Shown in pieces: positions 1 through 6,976 of a DNA stretch of 18,950 bases. The stretch comes from Candidatus Uhrbacteria bacterium. Lineage in GTDB: Bacteria > Patescibacteriota > Patescibacteriia > UBA9934. The notes beneath the pieces were generated by a model. It worked only from the letters and a program-made list of their open reading frames with translations. It was not told the origin of the DNA and made no database searches. The stretch is from the NCBI GenBank assembly GCA_003518105.1, contig DOZH01000003.1:2670-21619 (forward strand). The letters are read 5' to 3'. The number at the start of each line of letters is the position of its first letter. Position 1 is the stretch's first letter. The position numbers and the translations under genes were made by a program.

Positions 1-64
1 GAGAAAGAAAGGGACTCCCCGAGTCTCGCGTTGACGGGAATCTGAGCATTGGCCGTAGCAGCCC
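1..64. repeat. 3' part of intergenic repeat module gamma
   Basis: Bases 1-35 are identical to 17581-17615, the 3' half of the complete gamma module downstream of dinB. The GGGACTC / GAGTCTC arms can form a short hairpin and the segment ends in GCGTTGAC. The 5' half must lie outside the window. Bases 36-64 show nothing recognisable. No gene is seen here. Confidence 0.75.
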
Positions 65-535
65 TCATCGATTACTATGTTTAGATTGTACCTCAGAAAT
101 TAGGTTCATGACGAGGGTTGGCTTTTTGACGTTGGCTAGCACCAATATCATTGGGACTTTCGTACTTGTTTCAATCATGATCGATTTGCCGACACGTCTC
201 ACCTCTTTAACCTCATTCCACCAAACGCTCGTCACTACCGGTTTACTAAAACCTATCTTCGTCACATCGATCACTCGCTCATTCGTGACCACCAACACGC
301 TCCCGTACCAACTGGCTCGCACCGCCAACAAATAACGCAACCCCGAGAGTCCAATAATTACCAAAAGGACGACGCCGTACCACTCCAACCGCAAAATCTC
401 AAACAATAAAATAAACGGCAGCAACGTCCAAATTGCACCAAACACCAGACGTAGCCCAACCGACCGGCCGCTAGCCCGGAACATCCCATAGCGCTCTTCG
501 TGGTCATGCAGTGGTAAATGAACGTGGTTCATCAT
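65..535 (-). CDS. Membrane-anchored bacterial PH-domain protein (DUF304/bPH2-like)
   Basis: A 156-residue protein with two hydrophobic helices (about residues 27-47 and 53-71), followed by a mostly beta C-terminal part containing LVVTNERVIDVTKIGF. That layout, two membrane helices and then a 'yxvTneRvi' strand, is typical of bacterial PH-domain (DUF304/YdbT-like) proteins, whose biochemical role is mostly unknown. The ATG overlaps the MurE-like gene's stop in an ATGA arrangement, so the two are probably translationally coupled and co-transcribed. The second codon is also ATG. Family assignment is from pattern memory. A function in cell-envelope maintenance is only suggested by the neighbouring Mur ligases. 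Confidence 0.7.
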   Translation of the reverse strand: MMNHVHLPLHDHEERYGMFRASGRSVGLRLVFGAIWTLLPFILLFEILRLEWYGVVLLVIIGLSGLRYLLAVRASWYGSVLVVTNERVIDVTKIGFSKPVVTSVWWNEVKEVRRVGKSIMIETSTKVPMILVLANVKKPTLVMNLISEVQSKHSNR

Positions 536-1857
536 ACTTTATAACCAAGTTTCACTAATGCCTTACGCGCCGCCTGTCTATCGTCCCAGGGCAACTTAAC
601 ACCCCCAGCTACTGCCATTACCGGTTCCGATCCCTTTCCCGTCAGCAACACCACATCACCTGGCATCGCAAGCTGTATTGCCTTATCAATCGCCACTTGC
701 CTATCCATAATCACGAATAGATCTCGTCCATCAATCTTCCCCACCGCGCGCGCTCCATCCGCCACCATCCGCACAATCTCCTCCGGATTATCGTCATACG
801 GATCCTCATTCGTCACGATCACCATATCTTCCTTTTCCCCAGCAAGTCGACCAATCCTGTCACGTCGAGCCACATCGCGTCCGCCACCAGCCGAACCATG
901 CACGCCTATGATTCTCTTCGGTTGCAGCGGCTCAATGGATCTTAACAATGTCTCAATCGCCTTCGGTTCATAAGCATAGTCGACGATGACCGTGAACGGT
1001 TGACCACACACAATTCGCTCAAACCTCCCTGGAATCGACTGTAACTGCTTAGCCGCCACCGCCAACTGCGTCAACGGAATGCCCACCGCAGCGAGCGTCG
1101 CAATCGCACACAAGGTATTCTGTTGCTCAAATTCAGCCACCAGCGGCACACTAAAATCCACATAGTCAATCTTCATCCGCAAGCCATTCTCATCACGCTC
1201 TACATTCGTCGGTACGATCCTGTTGGCCGACGGCTGACCATGCCAAGAAAAATTAAACTTCTTATCGGCCGGAGCATCAGCGTAATATCCAGCTGCTTCG
1301 TCGTCAGCATTGGTAACAATCACCTTATCTATTATTTTGCCAGCGATAACCTTACGTGACCGCGCCATCAAATGCATAAACAATAACTTTTTCGCCGCTC
1401 GATACGCCGCAAAGCCACCGTGTGCTTCAATATGCTCAGGGCTCAAATTGGTAAACACCACTGCATCATAATTTATCCCCAGGTGACGGTACTGCAGCAA
1501 CCCCTGCGACGACGTCTCAATAATCGCATACTCACAACCAGCCTTCACCATAGCTCGCATCAATCGTTGCAACACAAACCGCCCCGGCATGGTCATCTTC
1601 ATTCTATTCTCAATCTGCTGACCGTTGATAGAAAACCCAGCCGTCCCGGTATAGCCAACCTTCTTACCCGACGTTTGCAGCAGCTGCGCCATCATCTGCG
1701 TCGTCGAGCTCTTACCCTTCGTCCCTGTCACGCCAATCACAATAAGTCGATTCGACGGATTACCATAAACTAACGCCGACCCTCGTGCCAAAACATAATG
1801 GTAGGGCTGTAGCCAGGCAGATGGTATCTTCGATTTTATTGTATGGAGGAGGCTCAT
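532..1857 (-). CDS. murE: MurE-like Mur ligase (UDP-N-acetylmuramyl-tripeptide synthetase family), N-terminally short
   Basis: Cytoplasmic ATP-dependent amide ligase expected to add the third residue to UDP-MurNAc-dipeptide. Seen in the 441 aa: P-loop GTKGKSST at residues 45-52, TSSQG at 115-119, TNLSPEHIEAHGG around 136-148, AAKKLLF (carbamylated-Lys region) at 154-160, GRFERI near 277-282, and a C-terminal domain with GGGRDVARRDRIG and LTGKGSEP. In E. coli MurE (about 495 aa) the P-loop lies near residue 116, so most of the N-terminal UDP-sugar domain is missing here. The amino-acid selection motif, DNPR in meso-DAP enzymes, reads DDNPEE (355-360), so the third amino acid cannot be predicted. 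The start ATG has no Shine-Dalgarno sequence. The stop overlaps the next gene. Confidence 0.88.
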   Translation of the reverse strand: MSLLHTIKSKIPSAWLQPYHYVLARGSALVYGNPSNRLIVIGVTGTKGKSSTTQMMAQLLQTSGKKVGYTGTAGFSINGQQIENRMKMTMPGRFVLQRLMRAMVKAGCEYAIIETSSQGLLQYRHLGINYDAVVFTNLSPEHIEAHGGFAAYRAAKKLLFMHLMARSRKVIAGKIIDKVIVTNADDEAAGYYADAPADKKFNFSWHGQPSANRIVPTNVERDENGLRMKIDYVDFSVPLVAEFEQQNTLCAIATLAAVGIPLTQLAVAAKQLQSIPGRFERIVCGQPFTVIVDYAYEPKAIETLLRSIEPLQPKRIIGVHGSAGGGRDVARRDRIGRLAGEKEDMVIVTNEDPYDDNPEEIVRMVADGARAVGKIDGRDLFVIMDRQVAIDKAIQLAMPGDVVLLTGKGSEPVMAVAGGVKLPWDDRQAARKALVKLGYKV

Positions 1858-2139
1858 AGTACGAGTTGGTAGAGTAAAGAATTTGCCAGCCTAAGCCCTT
1901 TAGGAGCGAGCGACTGCCGTGTCTCGTGTGACGACGCGATGGCCGACCCAAGAAATGCTTAAATCACTGAGCCTCCGCCGAAGGCGATGCGAACGGCGAA
2001 TATGTCGAGAGTAAGGGTGAGTTAGTTCGTTACGAACCCGCACGGTAGACTATTCGGTAAGTGAGCACCGGGGCGGGGTCCGCAGCCGGCAGGACCCGAC
2101 GTAGGCCGAACGAGAAACTGTACGAGTTGCCAGCATCAA
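1858..2139. repeat. Intergenic mosaic B: modules delta, alpha and the 3' part of beta
   Basis: This 282-bp gap between murD and murE carries no ORF of note. GCGAGCGACTGCC (1906-1918) starts a delta-like stretch shared with 3810-3822. An alpha module (about 1966-2066) is shared with 16074-16190, and a beta 3' part (2061-2101) is shared with 6800-6840 and 15975-16014. Alpha has a closing stem CGAATA-T-GTC (1997-2006) with GACTATTCG (2048-2056). The block lies between two copies of GTACGAGTTG (1859-1868 and 2120-2129). If murE is read from an upstream promoter, this would be its structured leader. Confidence 0.75.
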
Positions 2140-3594
2140 TTATAGCGTCCTCACCGCATCTCTAAACTGCTCGCCTCTTACAAACTCATTCGCAAAAAGT
2201 GGAGCGCCCGGTGCTGCTGGTGATAACAACACAACATTGCCACGAACTGCCGCAGCCCTCGCCTTTGTCACCGCGTCGGCCATCTCCAGTGCCCGTTCTG
2301 TCTCTACTTTACCCTGCAACAGCGTCTCAAAGCTATCCGACGCCGTGCCAGGCAATAAAATTACGTGTTTACAGGACGTAGCAATAGTTTCAATCAACTC
2401 TTTATAATCAACGCTAATGTCCTCGCCGCCAGCAATCAACACCACGTCGCCATGCGCCCCAAACTTCTTGAGCGCCTCAATAGTCGCATTCGGTGTAATC
2501 GCCACCGTGTCGTTGATGAAAGTAATATCATCCACCTCGCGGACCAATTCCTGCGGTTCACTCGCTCCCACAAACTCGCGCAACGTACTAGCCACGTCAG
2601 CTACAGCTACACCGCGCAACATAGCGGCACAAGCTGCCGTCAACACATTCTCCAAATTTTCCAAGCTCTGCAAACCGAGTTCAACTACCGGCAAAATGAC
2701 CGTTTCCAAATTATCTCGACGGAACACCACCTGACCATTCTTCACATAACAGCCGTCATGTTCTTGCCACGTTCCCGAACACCAAAACAGCTTACCGGTC
2801 ACCTTCGCTGATAACTGGCGCAATGGCTCATTATCATAATTCAGCACCGCGAATTGTTCCGAAGTCTGCTGCGCAATCATAATCTCTTTCGACGCAATAT
2901 AAGCAGCAAAATCCTTATAGCGACTCAAGTGATCCGGGAACACATTCGTAATCACCGCAATGTCTGGTCCCTTCTGTAAGTCCGCAAACACACTCGGCAA
3001 ACTCTCCAAAATCCACGATGATAATTCAATCACCACCGGCGTCGGTGTCTTCTTCGCCAGCAAATCATCCAACACCTCAAGTGGCGACATTACAATATTA
3101 CCTGCCATCACTGCACCCTCATCCATCTTTTTTAGCATCGCGCCGAGCAACCGTGTGGTCGTCGTCTTGCCGCGAGTTCCCGTCACCGCAATAGTTGGAT
3201 AAGTAAAATAACGGAAAAATAGGCTGACGTCAGACTCAATCGCTACGCCCTTCGCCTTAGCCTGTGTCACAAACTCCACCTCGCTCTGCACGCCCGGCGA
3301 CTGCACCACACAGTCCACACTCAAAAAATCTTCCGGCCGATGTTGTCCTAAGATAAACAGTGGCTGATAAATTGTTCTATTCGGAAATTGTTCGCGATAT
3401 TTATTAAACCATTCCATCACCCCGTCCACGCTCTCTTTTAGTTCCGCCGCATCCTTCAAGTCCGTAATTACAATCTGACTCCCGTGTCGAAGCAGCCATT
3501 TAGTCGCACTCAATCCGCCTCCGCCGCCGTAGCGGCCTAGTCCCATTACGGTCACAATCGCGTCTTGGAAACTCTCTTGTTTTAATAAGTCCAT
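2140..3594 (-). CDS. murD: UDP-N-acetylmuramoylalanine--D-glutamate ligase
   Basis: Cytoplasmic ligase that adds D-Glu to UDP-MurNAc-L-Ala. From the ATG at 3594 (484 aa): Rossmann-like N-terminus with VMGLGRYGGGG (residues 17-27), QSPGV near 99-102, P-loop GTRGKTTTT at 139-147, ELSSW, TNVFPDHLSRY, and C-terminal INDTVAITPNA and LSPAAPGAPLFANEF corresponding to the MurD 'DSTKATN' and 'LSPA' segments. An in-frame start 36 nt upstream (3630) exists, but a consensus extended -10 (TGgTATAAT) lies between the two starts, so translation from 3594 on a nearly leaderless mRNA is preferred. The gene is separated from murE by repeat block B. The length fits the family (E. coli about 438 aa) with modest expansion. 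Confidence 0.92.
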   Translation of the reverse strand: MDLLKQESFQDAIVTVMGLGRYGGGGGLSATKWLLRHGSQIVITDLKDAAELKESVDGVMEWFNKYREQFPNRTIYQPLFILGQHRPEDFLSVDCVVQSPGVQSEVEFVTQAKAKGVAIESDVSLFFRYFTYPTIAVTGTRGKTTTTRLLGAMLKKMDEGAVMAGNIVMSPLEVLDDLLAKKTPTPVVIELSSWILESLPSVFADLQKGPDIAVITNVFPDHLSRYKDFAAYIASKEIMIAQQTSEQFAVLNYDNEPLRQLSAKVTGKLFWCSGTWQEHDGCYVKNGQVVFRRDNLETVILPVVELGLQSLENLENVLTAACAAMLRGVAVADVASTLREFVGASEPQELVREVDDITFINDTVAITPNATIEALKKFGAHGDVVLIAGGEDISVDYKELIETIATSCKHVILLPGTASDSFETLLQGKVETERALEMADAVTKARAAAVRGNVVLLSPAAPGAPLFANEFVRGEQFRDAVRTL

Positions 3595-3604
3595 ATATGC
3601 ATCG

Positions 3605-3613
3605 ATTATACCA
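3605..3613 (-). promoter_or_regulatory. murD promoter, consensus extended -10
   Basis: On the minus strand the sequence TGgTATAAT ends 10 nt before the ATG at 3594. A weak -35 (TTGGGT) lies 18 bp upstream. The predicted transcription start is within about 5 nt of the start codon, so the mRNA would be almost leaderless, in agreement with the lack of a Shine-Dalgarno sequence. Confidence 0.65.
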
Positions 3614-3646
3614 GATGCCTCACCATTCACCCAATCTAGCCCTGAC

Positions 3647-3675
3647 TTGATTTTATCTACTTATTATGCTATTCT
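3647..3675 (+). promoter_or_regulatory. tRNA-Lys promoter
   Basis: TTGATT (3647-3652), a 17-bp spacer, and TATTCT (3670-3675) preceded by TGC, which makes an extended -10. The predicted start is about 15 nt before the tRNA. It is divergent from the murD promoter. Confidence 0.65.
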
Positions 3676-3697
3676 CCCCCCGTCACAAATCTCTCCT

Positions 3698-3772
3698 GCG
3701 CTGGTAGCTCAGTGGTAGAGCAAAGGCCTTTTAAGCCTGTGGTCGCGGGTTCGATCCCCGCTCGGCGCACCA
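3698..3772 (+). tRNA. trnK: tRNA-Lys (anticodon UUU), CCA encoded
   Basis: A complete cloverleaf of 75 nt: acceptor arms GCGCTGG (3698-3704) and TCGGCGC (3762-3768) with two G-U pairs, D stem GCTC/GAGC, anticodon stem 3723-3727/3735-3739 (outermost A-G mismatch), anticodon loop CTTTTAA with anticodon TTT at 3730-3732, T stem GCGGG/CCCGC with loop TTCGATC, discriminator A, and a genomically encoded CCA. It decodes AAA/AAG. It is a single gene with its own promoter and terminator. Confidence 0.96.
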
Positions 3773-3800
3773 AAAAATCCTCCTTCTCGGGGGATTTTTT
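3772..3800 (+). terminator. Rho-independent terminator of tRNA-Lys
   Basis: AAAAAATCCTCC pairs with GGGGGATTTTTT (12 bp, one G-U) around the loop TTCTC. The 3' arm ends in six T residues. The hairpin starts at the last base of the CCA end. Confidence 0.9.
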
Positions 3801-3989
3801 GTATTTACAGCGAGCGACTGCCATGTTTCTCACGACGACGCCAGCCTCGGCCCTGTGCCGGCCCCCGAGTCATACGAGGTGAGCCAGCCGGCACGGTTGT
3901 CGAGGCGCCGCTAGGAATGAGAGACTGGCGGTTGCGAGCGACGAGGCTTTAGGCGCGGGCGATCCCCTCTCCCGAGTCTCGCGTTGACG
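3801..3989. repeat. Intergenic mosaic C: delta module plus gamma 3' end
   Basis: GCGAGCGACTGCC (3810-3822) is shared with block B. The region is a large potential cruciform: about 14 bp between CTGCCATGTTTCTCA and TGAGAGACTGGCGG (one bulge, two G-U), CCTCG/CGAGG further in, and a perfect 8-bp GTGCCGGC (3855-3862) / GCCGGCAC (3887-3894) stem. GAGCGACGAG (3936-3945) recurs at 16044-16053. The end (CCCGAGTCTCGCGTTGAC) is the gamma 3' end also found at 17598-17615 and at the window start. No protein or known RNA was recognised. Confidence 0.7.
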
Positions 3990-3998
3990 TGCTATACT
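3990..3998 (+). promoter_or_regulatory. Extended -10 promoter of the glycosyltransferase operon
   Basis: TGcTATACT ends 11 nt before the ATG at 4010. The predicted mRNA leader is about 5 nt. TTGACG just upstream belongs to the gamma repeat end and is too close (4 bp) to act as its -35. Confidence 0.6.
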
Positions 3999-4009
3999 TC
4001 CCTTAATCT

Positions 4010-5491
4010 ATGTCTAAAATCTCTTTCAAAATCAAATCTCTCTGGCCGTCCTTAGCTGTGCTCGCCACCATGGCCCTCGGCGCTATCCTCCGCGTCATTC
4101 CTCTCATGGGGCGCGACTTCTGGTATGACGAAGCCTTCACCGGTATCACCGTCCGTCAAACCTGGAGCCAGATGATGAGTATTATCGTCCACGACGTCCA
4201 CCCACCGCTGTACTATATTCTCCTCAAACTCTGGACGCTAATCGCCAGCAGCAGCCCGTTGGCCATTCGCAGCTTCTCGGTCATCTTGAGCGTGGCTACC
4301 ATCGGCTTGGTCTACGTCGCCCTCCGCCAGTGGTACCCAAAAAGCCCACTCCCAGCCATACTCGGCAGCCTCGTCATGGCCATCAACCCCTTCTTCATCA
4401 ACTACGGCCAAGAAGCCCGCATGTATTCTCTCTTCGCTTTCTTGCTCGCCTTAGCTGCCATTCTCTTAACAAAATCCTGGACCTCAGCAGCAAAAACTTC
4501 TACCAAATTTCGCCTCGCCTTCGGCTTAACTTTACTCGCCATTCTTCTCACCCATTACCTCGGCTTTGTTTTTGCTCTAGCTTTCGTTATCGCCGACTTT
4601 GCTCATTACTATCGCCAACAACCAACCAAATTCAAAACTTCGAAATTAACGTGGCTACTGAGCGGCTACCTCGCCCCCTTACTCGGCGGCCTCGCTTGGC
4701 TCCCCTCTTACCACGCCCAAACTAGCGGTCACGCTAGTCTCGGCTGGGTCCCTAACACCACCTTCGACCATCTGCCAACAGCCATCCACATCTTCCTCTT
4801 TGGCGCCCCAGTCGGCGTGGCCGGCGTTCCTCCAGCCCTTGGTTATCGTTTTGATTGGCTCTCTATCGCCTCAATCAGCGTTATCCTCGTCGTCCTCATT
4901 ACCACCCTGGTCGTCACCCTCACCCTGCGCAAAAAGTGGGACGCTAACCTAGCCCTGCTCGGCTTCATAACCGCCTTCCCACTCCTCGCTGCCCTCGCCC
5001 TCCAGCTCATTCACGTTCAGCTCTTCGTTGAGCGCTTCTTAACTGGCAGTGCTCTTTTTCTCGTACTATTTTTAGTCCTTGCCCTCAGCCGTCTCGACGA
5101 AAAATTTGCCATTCTTAAAACCACCGTCGGCATCTATATTCTGTTAGTTCTTGCCATTCAACCTTATAGTTACCAGCCCCATTTCTCCACCGTTGCCGCT
5201 ACAATTAACAATCTCTCACCATCAAGCGAGGTAATTGCAACCAATCCCTTCGACTTCATTCTCGTGCGATTCTACCTTGGCGAACAAGCTAATCTCCACC
5301 TCTACCTCGTGCCTGACGCTAACGGTAATACCGAATATGTCGACGGCTGGGCCCTCATCGCCGACCGCGCCAGCAATCACATCCTCAGCTTACCAACCTC
5401 ACCCGCTACCATCATAGCTCATAACCCGAACGACTTCCCCGACTATCACACCATCACAACCGTCAACGACCTTTCACTCCTGACAAAATAA
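4010..5491 (+). CDS. GT-C membrane glycosyltransferase (family 39 / PMT_2-like)
   Basis: A 493-residue polytopic protein with about ten hydrophobic segments. The first outer loop carries the GT-C signature DFWYDEAFTG (acidic pair at residues 40-41), followed by HDVHPPLYY (61-69) and NYGQEARMYS (131-140), all typical of dolichyl/undecaprenyl-phosphate-sugar-dependent glycosyltransferases such as PMT and ArnT. Such enzymes transfer a sugar from a lipid-phosphate carrier to a protein or glycan on the outer face of the membrane. The acceptor and sugar cannot be read from sequence. It is the first gene of a three-gene run with a GtrA-type flippase and a GT2 enzyme, which together could make, flip and transfer a lipid-linked sugar. 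Confidence 0.83.
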   Translation: MSKISFKIKSLWPSLAVLATMALGAILRVIPLMGRDFWYDEAFTGITVRQTWSQMMSIIVHDVHPPLYYILLKLWTLIASSSPLAIRSFSVILSVATIGLVYVALRQWYPKSPLPAILGSLVMAINPFFINYGQEARMYSLFAFLLALAAILLTKSWTSAAKTSTKFRLAFGLTLLAILLTHYLGFVFALAFVIADFAHYYRQQPTKFKTSKLTWLLSGYLAPLLGGLAWLPSYHAQTSGHASLGWVPNTTFDHLPTAIHIFLFGAPVGVAGVPPALGYRFDWLSIASISVILVVLITTLVVTLTLRKKWDANLALLGFITAFPLLAALALQLIHVQLFVERFLTGSALFLVLFLVLALSRLDEKFAILKTTVGIYILLVLAIQPYSYQPHFSTVAATINNLSPSSEVIATNPFDFILVRFYLGEQANLHLYLVPDANGNTEYVDGWALIADRASNHILSLPTSPATIIAHNPNDFPDYHTITTVNDLSLLTK

Positions 5492-5494
5492 TTT

Positions 5495-5980
5495 GTGCAA
5501 AATAAAAAACTAGCACTAAAAAAACTCGGGCAACAACACGGTCTCGTTTTTCTCAAATATGCTCTAGTCGGGATTAGCGGCACCTTCATCGACGTCGGCC
5601 TCTTCACCTTCCTCATCGCCACCACTTTCTTAGGCTCGACACCGGCGCTACACGCAGTCGCCGCCTCCACCAGCTTCGTCCTCGCCGTCACCAATAACTA
5701 CTACTGGAACAGCCGTTGGACCTTTGCTGCAGATAGTAAAGTTGGCAGTAAAAAACAATACGCCAAGTTCCTCCTCGTGTCCGCTGGCGGCTGGCTGCTC
5801 AACATTTTTTTCCTCACCATTTTCTCTTCTATCCTCTATCAGTTAATGATCAGCGCCTCAATCATTAACGTTACCGCATCAATCCCAACCTGGGGCCTAA
5901 CGCTCGCCAAGATTGCCGCTTCCATCGCTGTGCTTACCTATAATTTCATCGCTAACCGCTTCTGGACGTTTAAAAAGTAG
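5495..5980 (+). CDS. GtrA-family membrane protein (putative lipid-linked sugar flippase)
   Basis: 161 aa with four membrane segments. KYALVGISGTFIDVGLFTFL near the N-terminus, the NNYYWNSRWTF loop in the middle, and the end YNFIANRFWTFKK are the standard GtrA landmarks. GtrA proteins are thought to move undecaprenyl-phosphate-linked glucose across the membrane. The start is GTG, 3 nt after the preceding stop, with no Shine-Dalgarno sequence. Operon position between the GT-C and GT2 genes supports the flippase role, which remains inferred from family knowledge. Confidence 0.88.
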   Translation: MQNKKLALKKLGQQHGLVFLKYALVGISGTFIDVGLFTFLIATTFLGSTPALHAVAASTSFVLAVTNNYYWNSRWTFAADSKVGSKKQYAKFLLVSAGGWLLNIFFLTIFSSILYQLMISASIINVTASIPTWGLTLAKIAASIAVLTYNFIANRFWTFKK

Positions 5981-5983
5981 TCT

Positions 5984-6721
5984 ATGCGCACGCCAGACCT
6001 CTCAGTTATCATCCCTTGCTATAACGAAGCCAAACGGCTCCCCGCCACTCTTCGCGACATCGCTAAGTATCTCATCACTTCAAACCTAGTGGTAGAGATT
6101 ATTATGGTCGACGACGGCAGCAAGGATAATACGGTCGAGGTCGCAACAGGCATGCAAAAGCTTTTGCCCATGCTTCGTGTTCTTCCCTTTACTAAGAATC
6201 AAGGTAAAGGTCACGCTGTTAAACATGGCATGCTCGCCAGCACCGGCAAATACGCCCTCTTCATGGACGCTGACAACTCCACCCCCGTTCGTGAAGTCGA
6301 GAAACTCCTGCCTTACATGAGTACCCATCAAGTCGCTATTGGCTCACGTCACCTGCACGAAAGCGACGTCGTCATCAAGCAGCCTCTCTACCGCATTATT
6401 CTAAGCCGTCTCGGTAACCTGCTTATCCAAGCCCTCCTCATTCGCGGCATTCGCGACACCCAATGCGGTTTCAAACTATTCACCAAGGCTGCCGCCCACA
6501 ACATCTTTGCCAAACAGCGCACCACCGGTTTCGGTTTCGACATGGAAGTTCTGGCCATCGCTCAGTCCATTTTCCATTACCAAATTAAAGAAGTTCCGGT
6601 TTCCTGGTACAACTCCAAAGACTCCCGCGTCCGCCCTATTCACGATGCCTGGCGCACGTTAAATGATCTCTTCCGTATCAAACATAACCTAGTTACCGGT
6701 GTTTATAAGAAGAACAAGTAA
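5984..6721 (+). CDS. GT2 family polyprenyl-phosphate glycosyltransferase (GtrB/DPM1/ALG5-like)
   Basis: A 245-residue GT-A fold enzyme: SVIIPCYNEAKRLP at the N-terminus, MVDDGSKDNT (residues 41-50), KNQGKGHAVKHGM (71-83), the metal-binding FMDADNST (93-100), and DTQCGFKLF (158-166), the last typical of dolichyl/polyprenyl-phosphate sugar synthases. It should load a nucleotide sugar onto polyprenyl phosphate at the inner membrane face. There are no C-terminal membrane helices, as in DPM1-type rather than full GtrB enzymes. It begins 3 nt after the gtrA-like stop and closes the operon, followed directly by repeat block D. Confidence 0.88.
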   Translation: MRTPDLSVIIPCYNEAKRLPATLRDIAKYLITSNLVVEIIMVDDGSKDNTVEVATGMQKLLPMLRVLPFTKNQGKGHAVKHGMLASTGKYALFMDADNSTPVREVEKLLPYMSTHQVAIGSRHLHESDVVIKQPLYRIILSRLGNLLIQALLIRGIRDTQCGFKLFTKAAAHNIFAKQRTTGFGFDMEVLAIAQSIFHYQIKEVPVSWYNSKDSRVRPIHDAWRTLNDLFRIKHNLVTGVYKKNK

Positions 6722-6877
6722 AGGCCAAGTAGCGAGGGGCAGGCCTAAATCCTCTAGTCGGGTGACGCGGAGGGAGGTCCCTGGGCGGCGCGCAGCTTTT
6801 AGCGAGCACCGAACGGGGTCCGCAGTCGGCAGGACCCGACGAACTATAGTCCCCGAGCCTTGGCCTGTATAAGCGAG
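6722..6877. repeat. Intergenic block D: complete beta module
   Basis: The beta core (6753-6843) closely matches 15926-16016 and, in its 3' part, 2061-2101. Stem GTCGGGT (6757-6763) / ACCCGAC (6834-6840) is perfect. AGGCCAAG (6722-6729) and CTTGGCCT (6859-6866) form an outer 8-bp stem round the whole block. It lies between the converging glycosyltransferase and mraY-murG operons. There is no T-run, so it is not a classical terminator. Confidence 0.75.
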
Positions 6878-6976
6878 CTATTTAATGAAATGAAACGTCA
6901 CATAAATAACCAACACACCAGCCAACATACAAGCTAACCCAATCCACATCGGACGCAATGAATGAGTCTTGTTCAT
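6878..6976 (-). CDS. 32-aa single-span membrane peptide at the end of the murG operon
   Basis: ATG (6974-6976) overlaps the murG TGA as ATGA, and the frame ends at TAG (6878-6880). The product has a short polar, basic N-terminus (MNKTHSLRP) and one hydrophobic stretch from about residue 10 to 30, ending FHFIK. This composition fits a single-pass inner-membrane peptide. Overlap with murG and lack of another gene before repeat D support translation as the last cistron. No family was recognised. A spurious reading frame cannot be excluded at this length. Confidence 0.55.
   Translation of the reverse strand: MNKTHSLRPMWIGLACMLAGVLVIYVTFHFIK

Noticed and set aside
1858..2139. tRNA-like or RNase P/tmRNA/SRP RNA in the intergenic blocks
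   Set aside because: GGTTCG-like strings occur, but no cloverleaf or conserved core of these RNAs could be assembled.
2365..2811. Long plus-strand reading frame opposite murD (148 codons)
   Set aside because: It is a shadow of murD on the opposite strand, with no recognisable motif or start signal; other antisense frames over mur, metK, cyclophilin, dinB and enolase genes were dismissed for the same reason.
3595..3630. Twelve-codon N-terminal extension of murD
   Set aside because: The consensus TGgTATAAT promoter lies inside it, and MDLLKQ at 3594 fits the MurD domain start.
3984..3989. TTGACG in the gamma repeat end as the -35 of the GT-C operon
   Set aside because: It is only 4 bp from the TATACT -10. 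The TTGAC at the gamma end recurs elsewhere without a -10 at the right distance.
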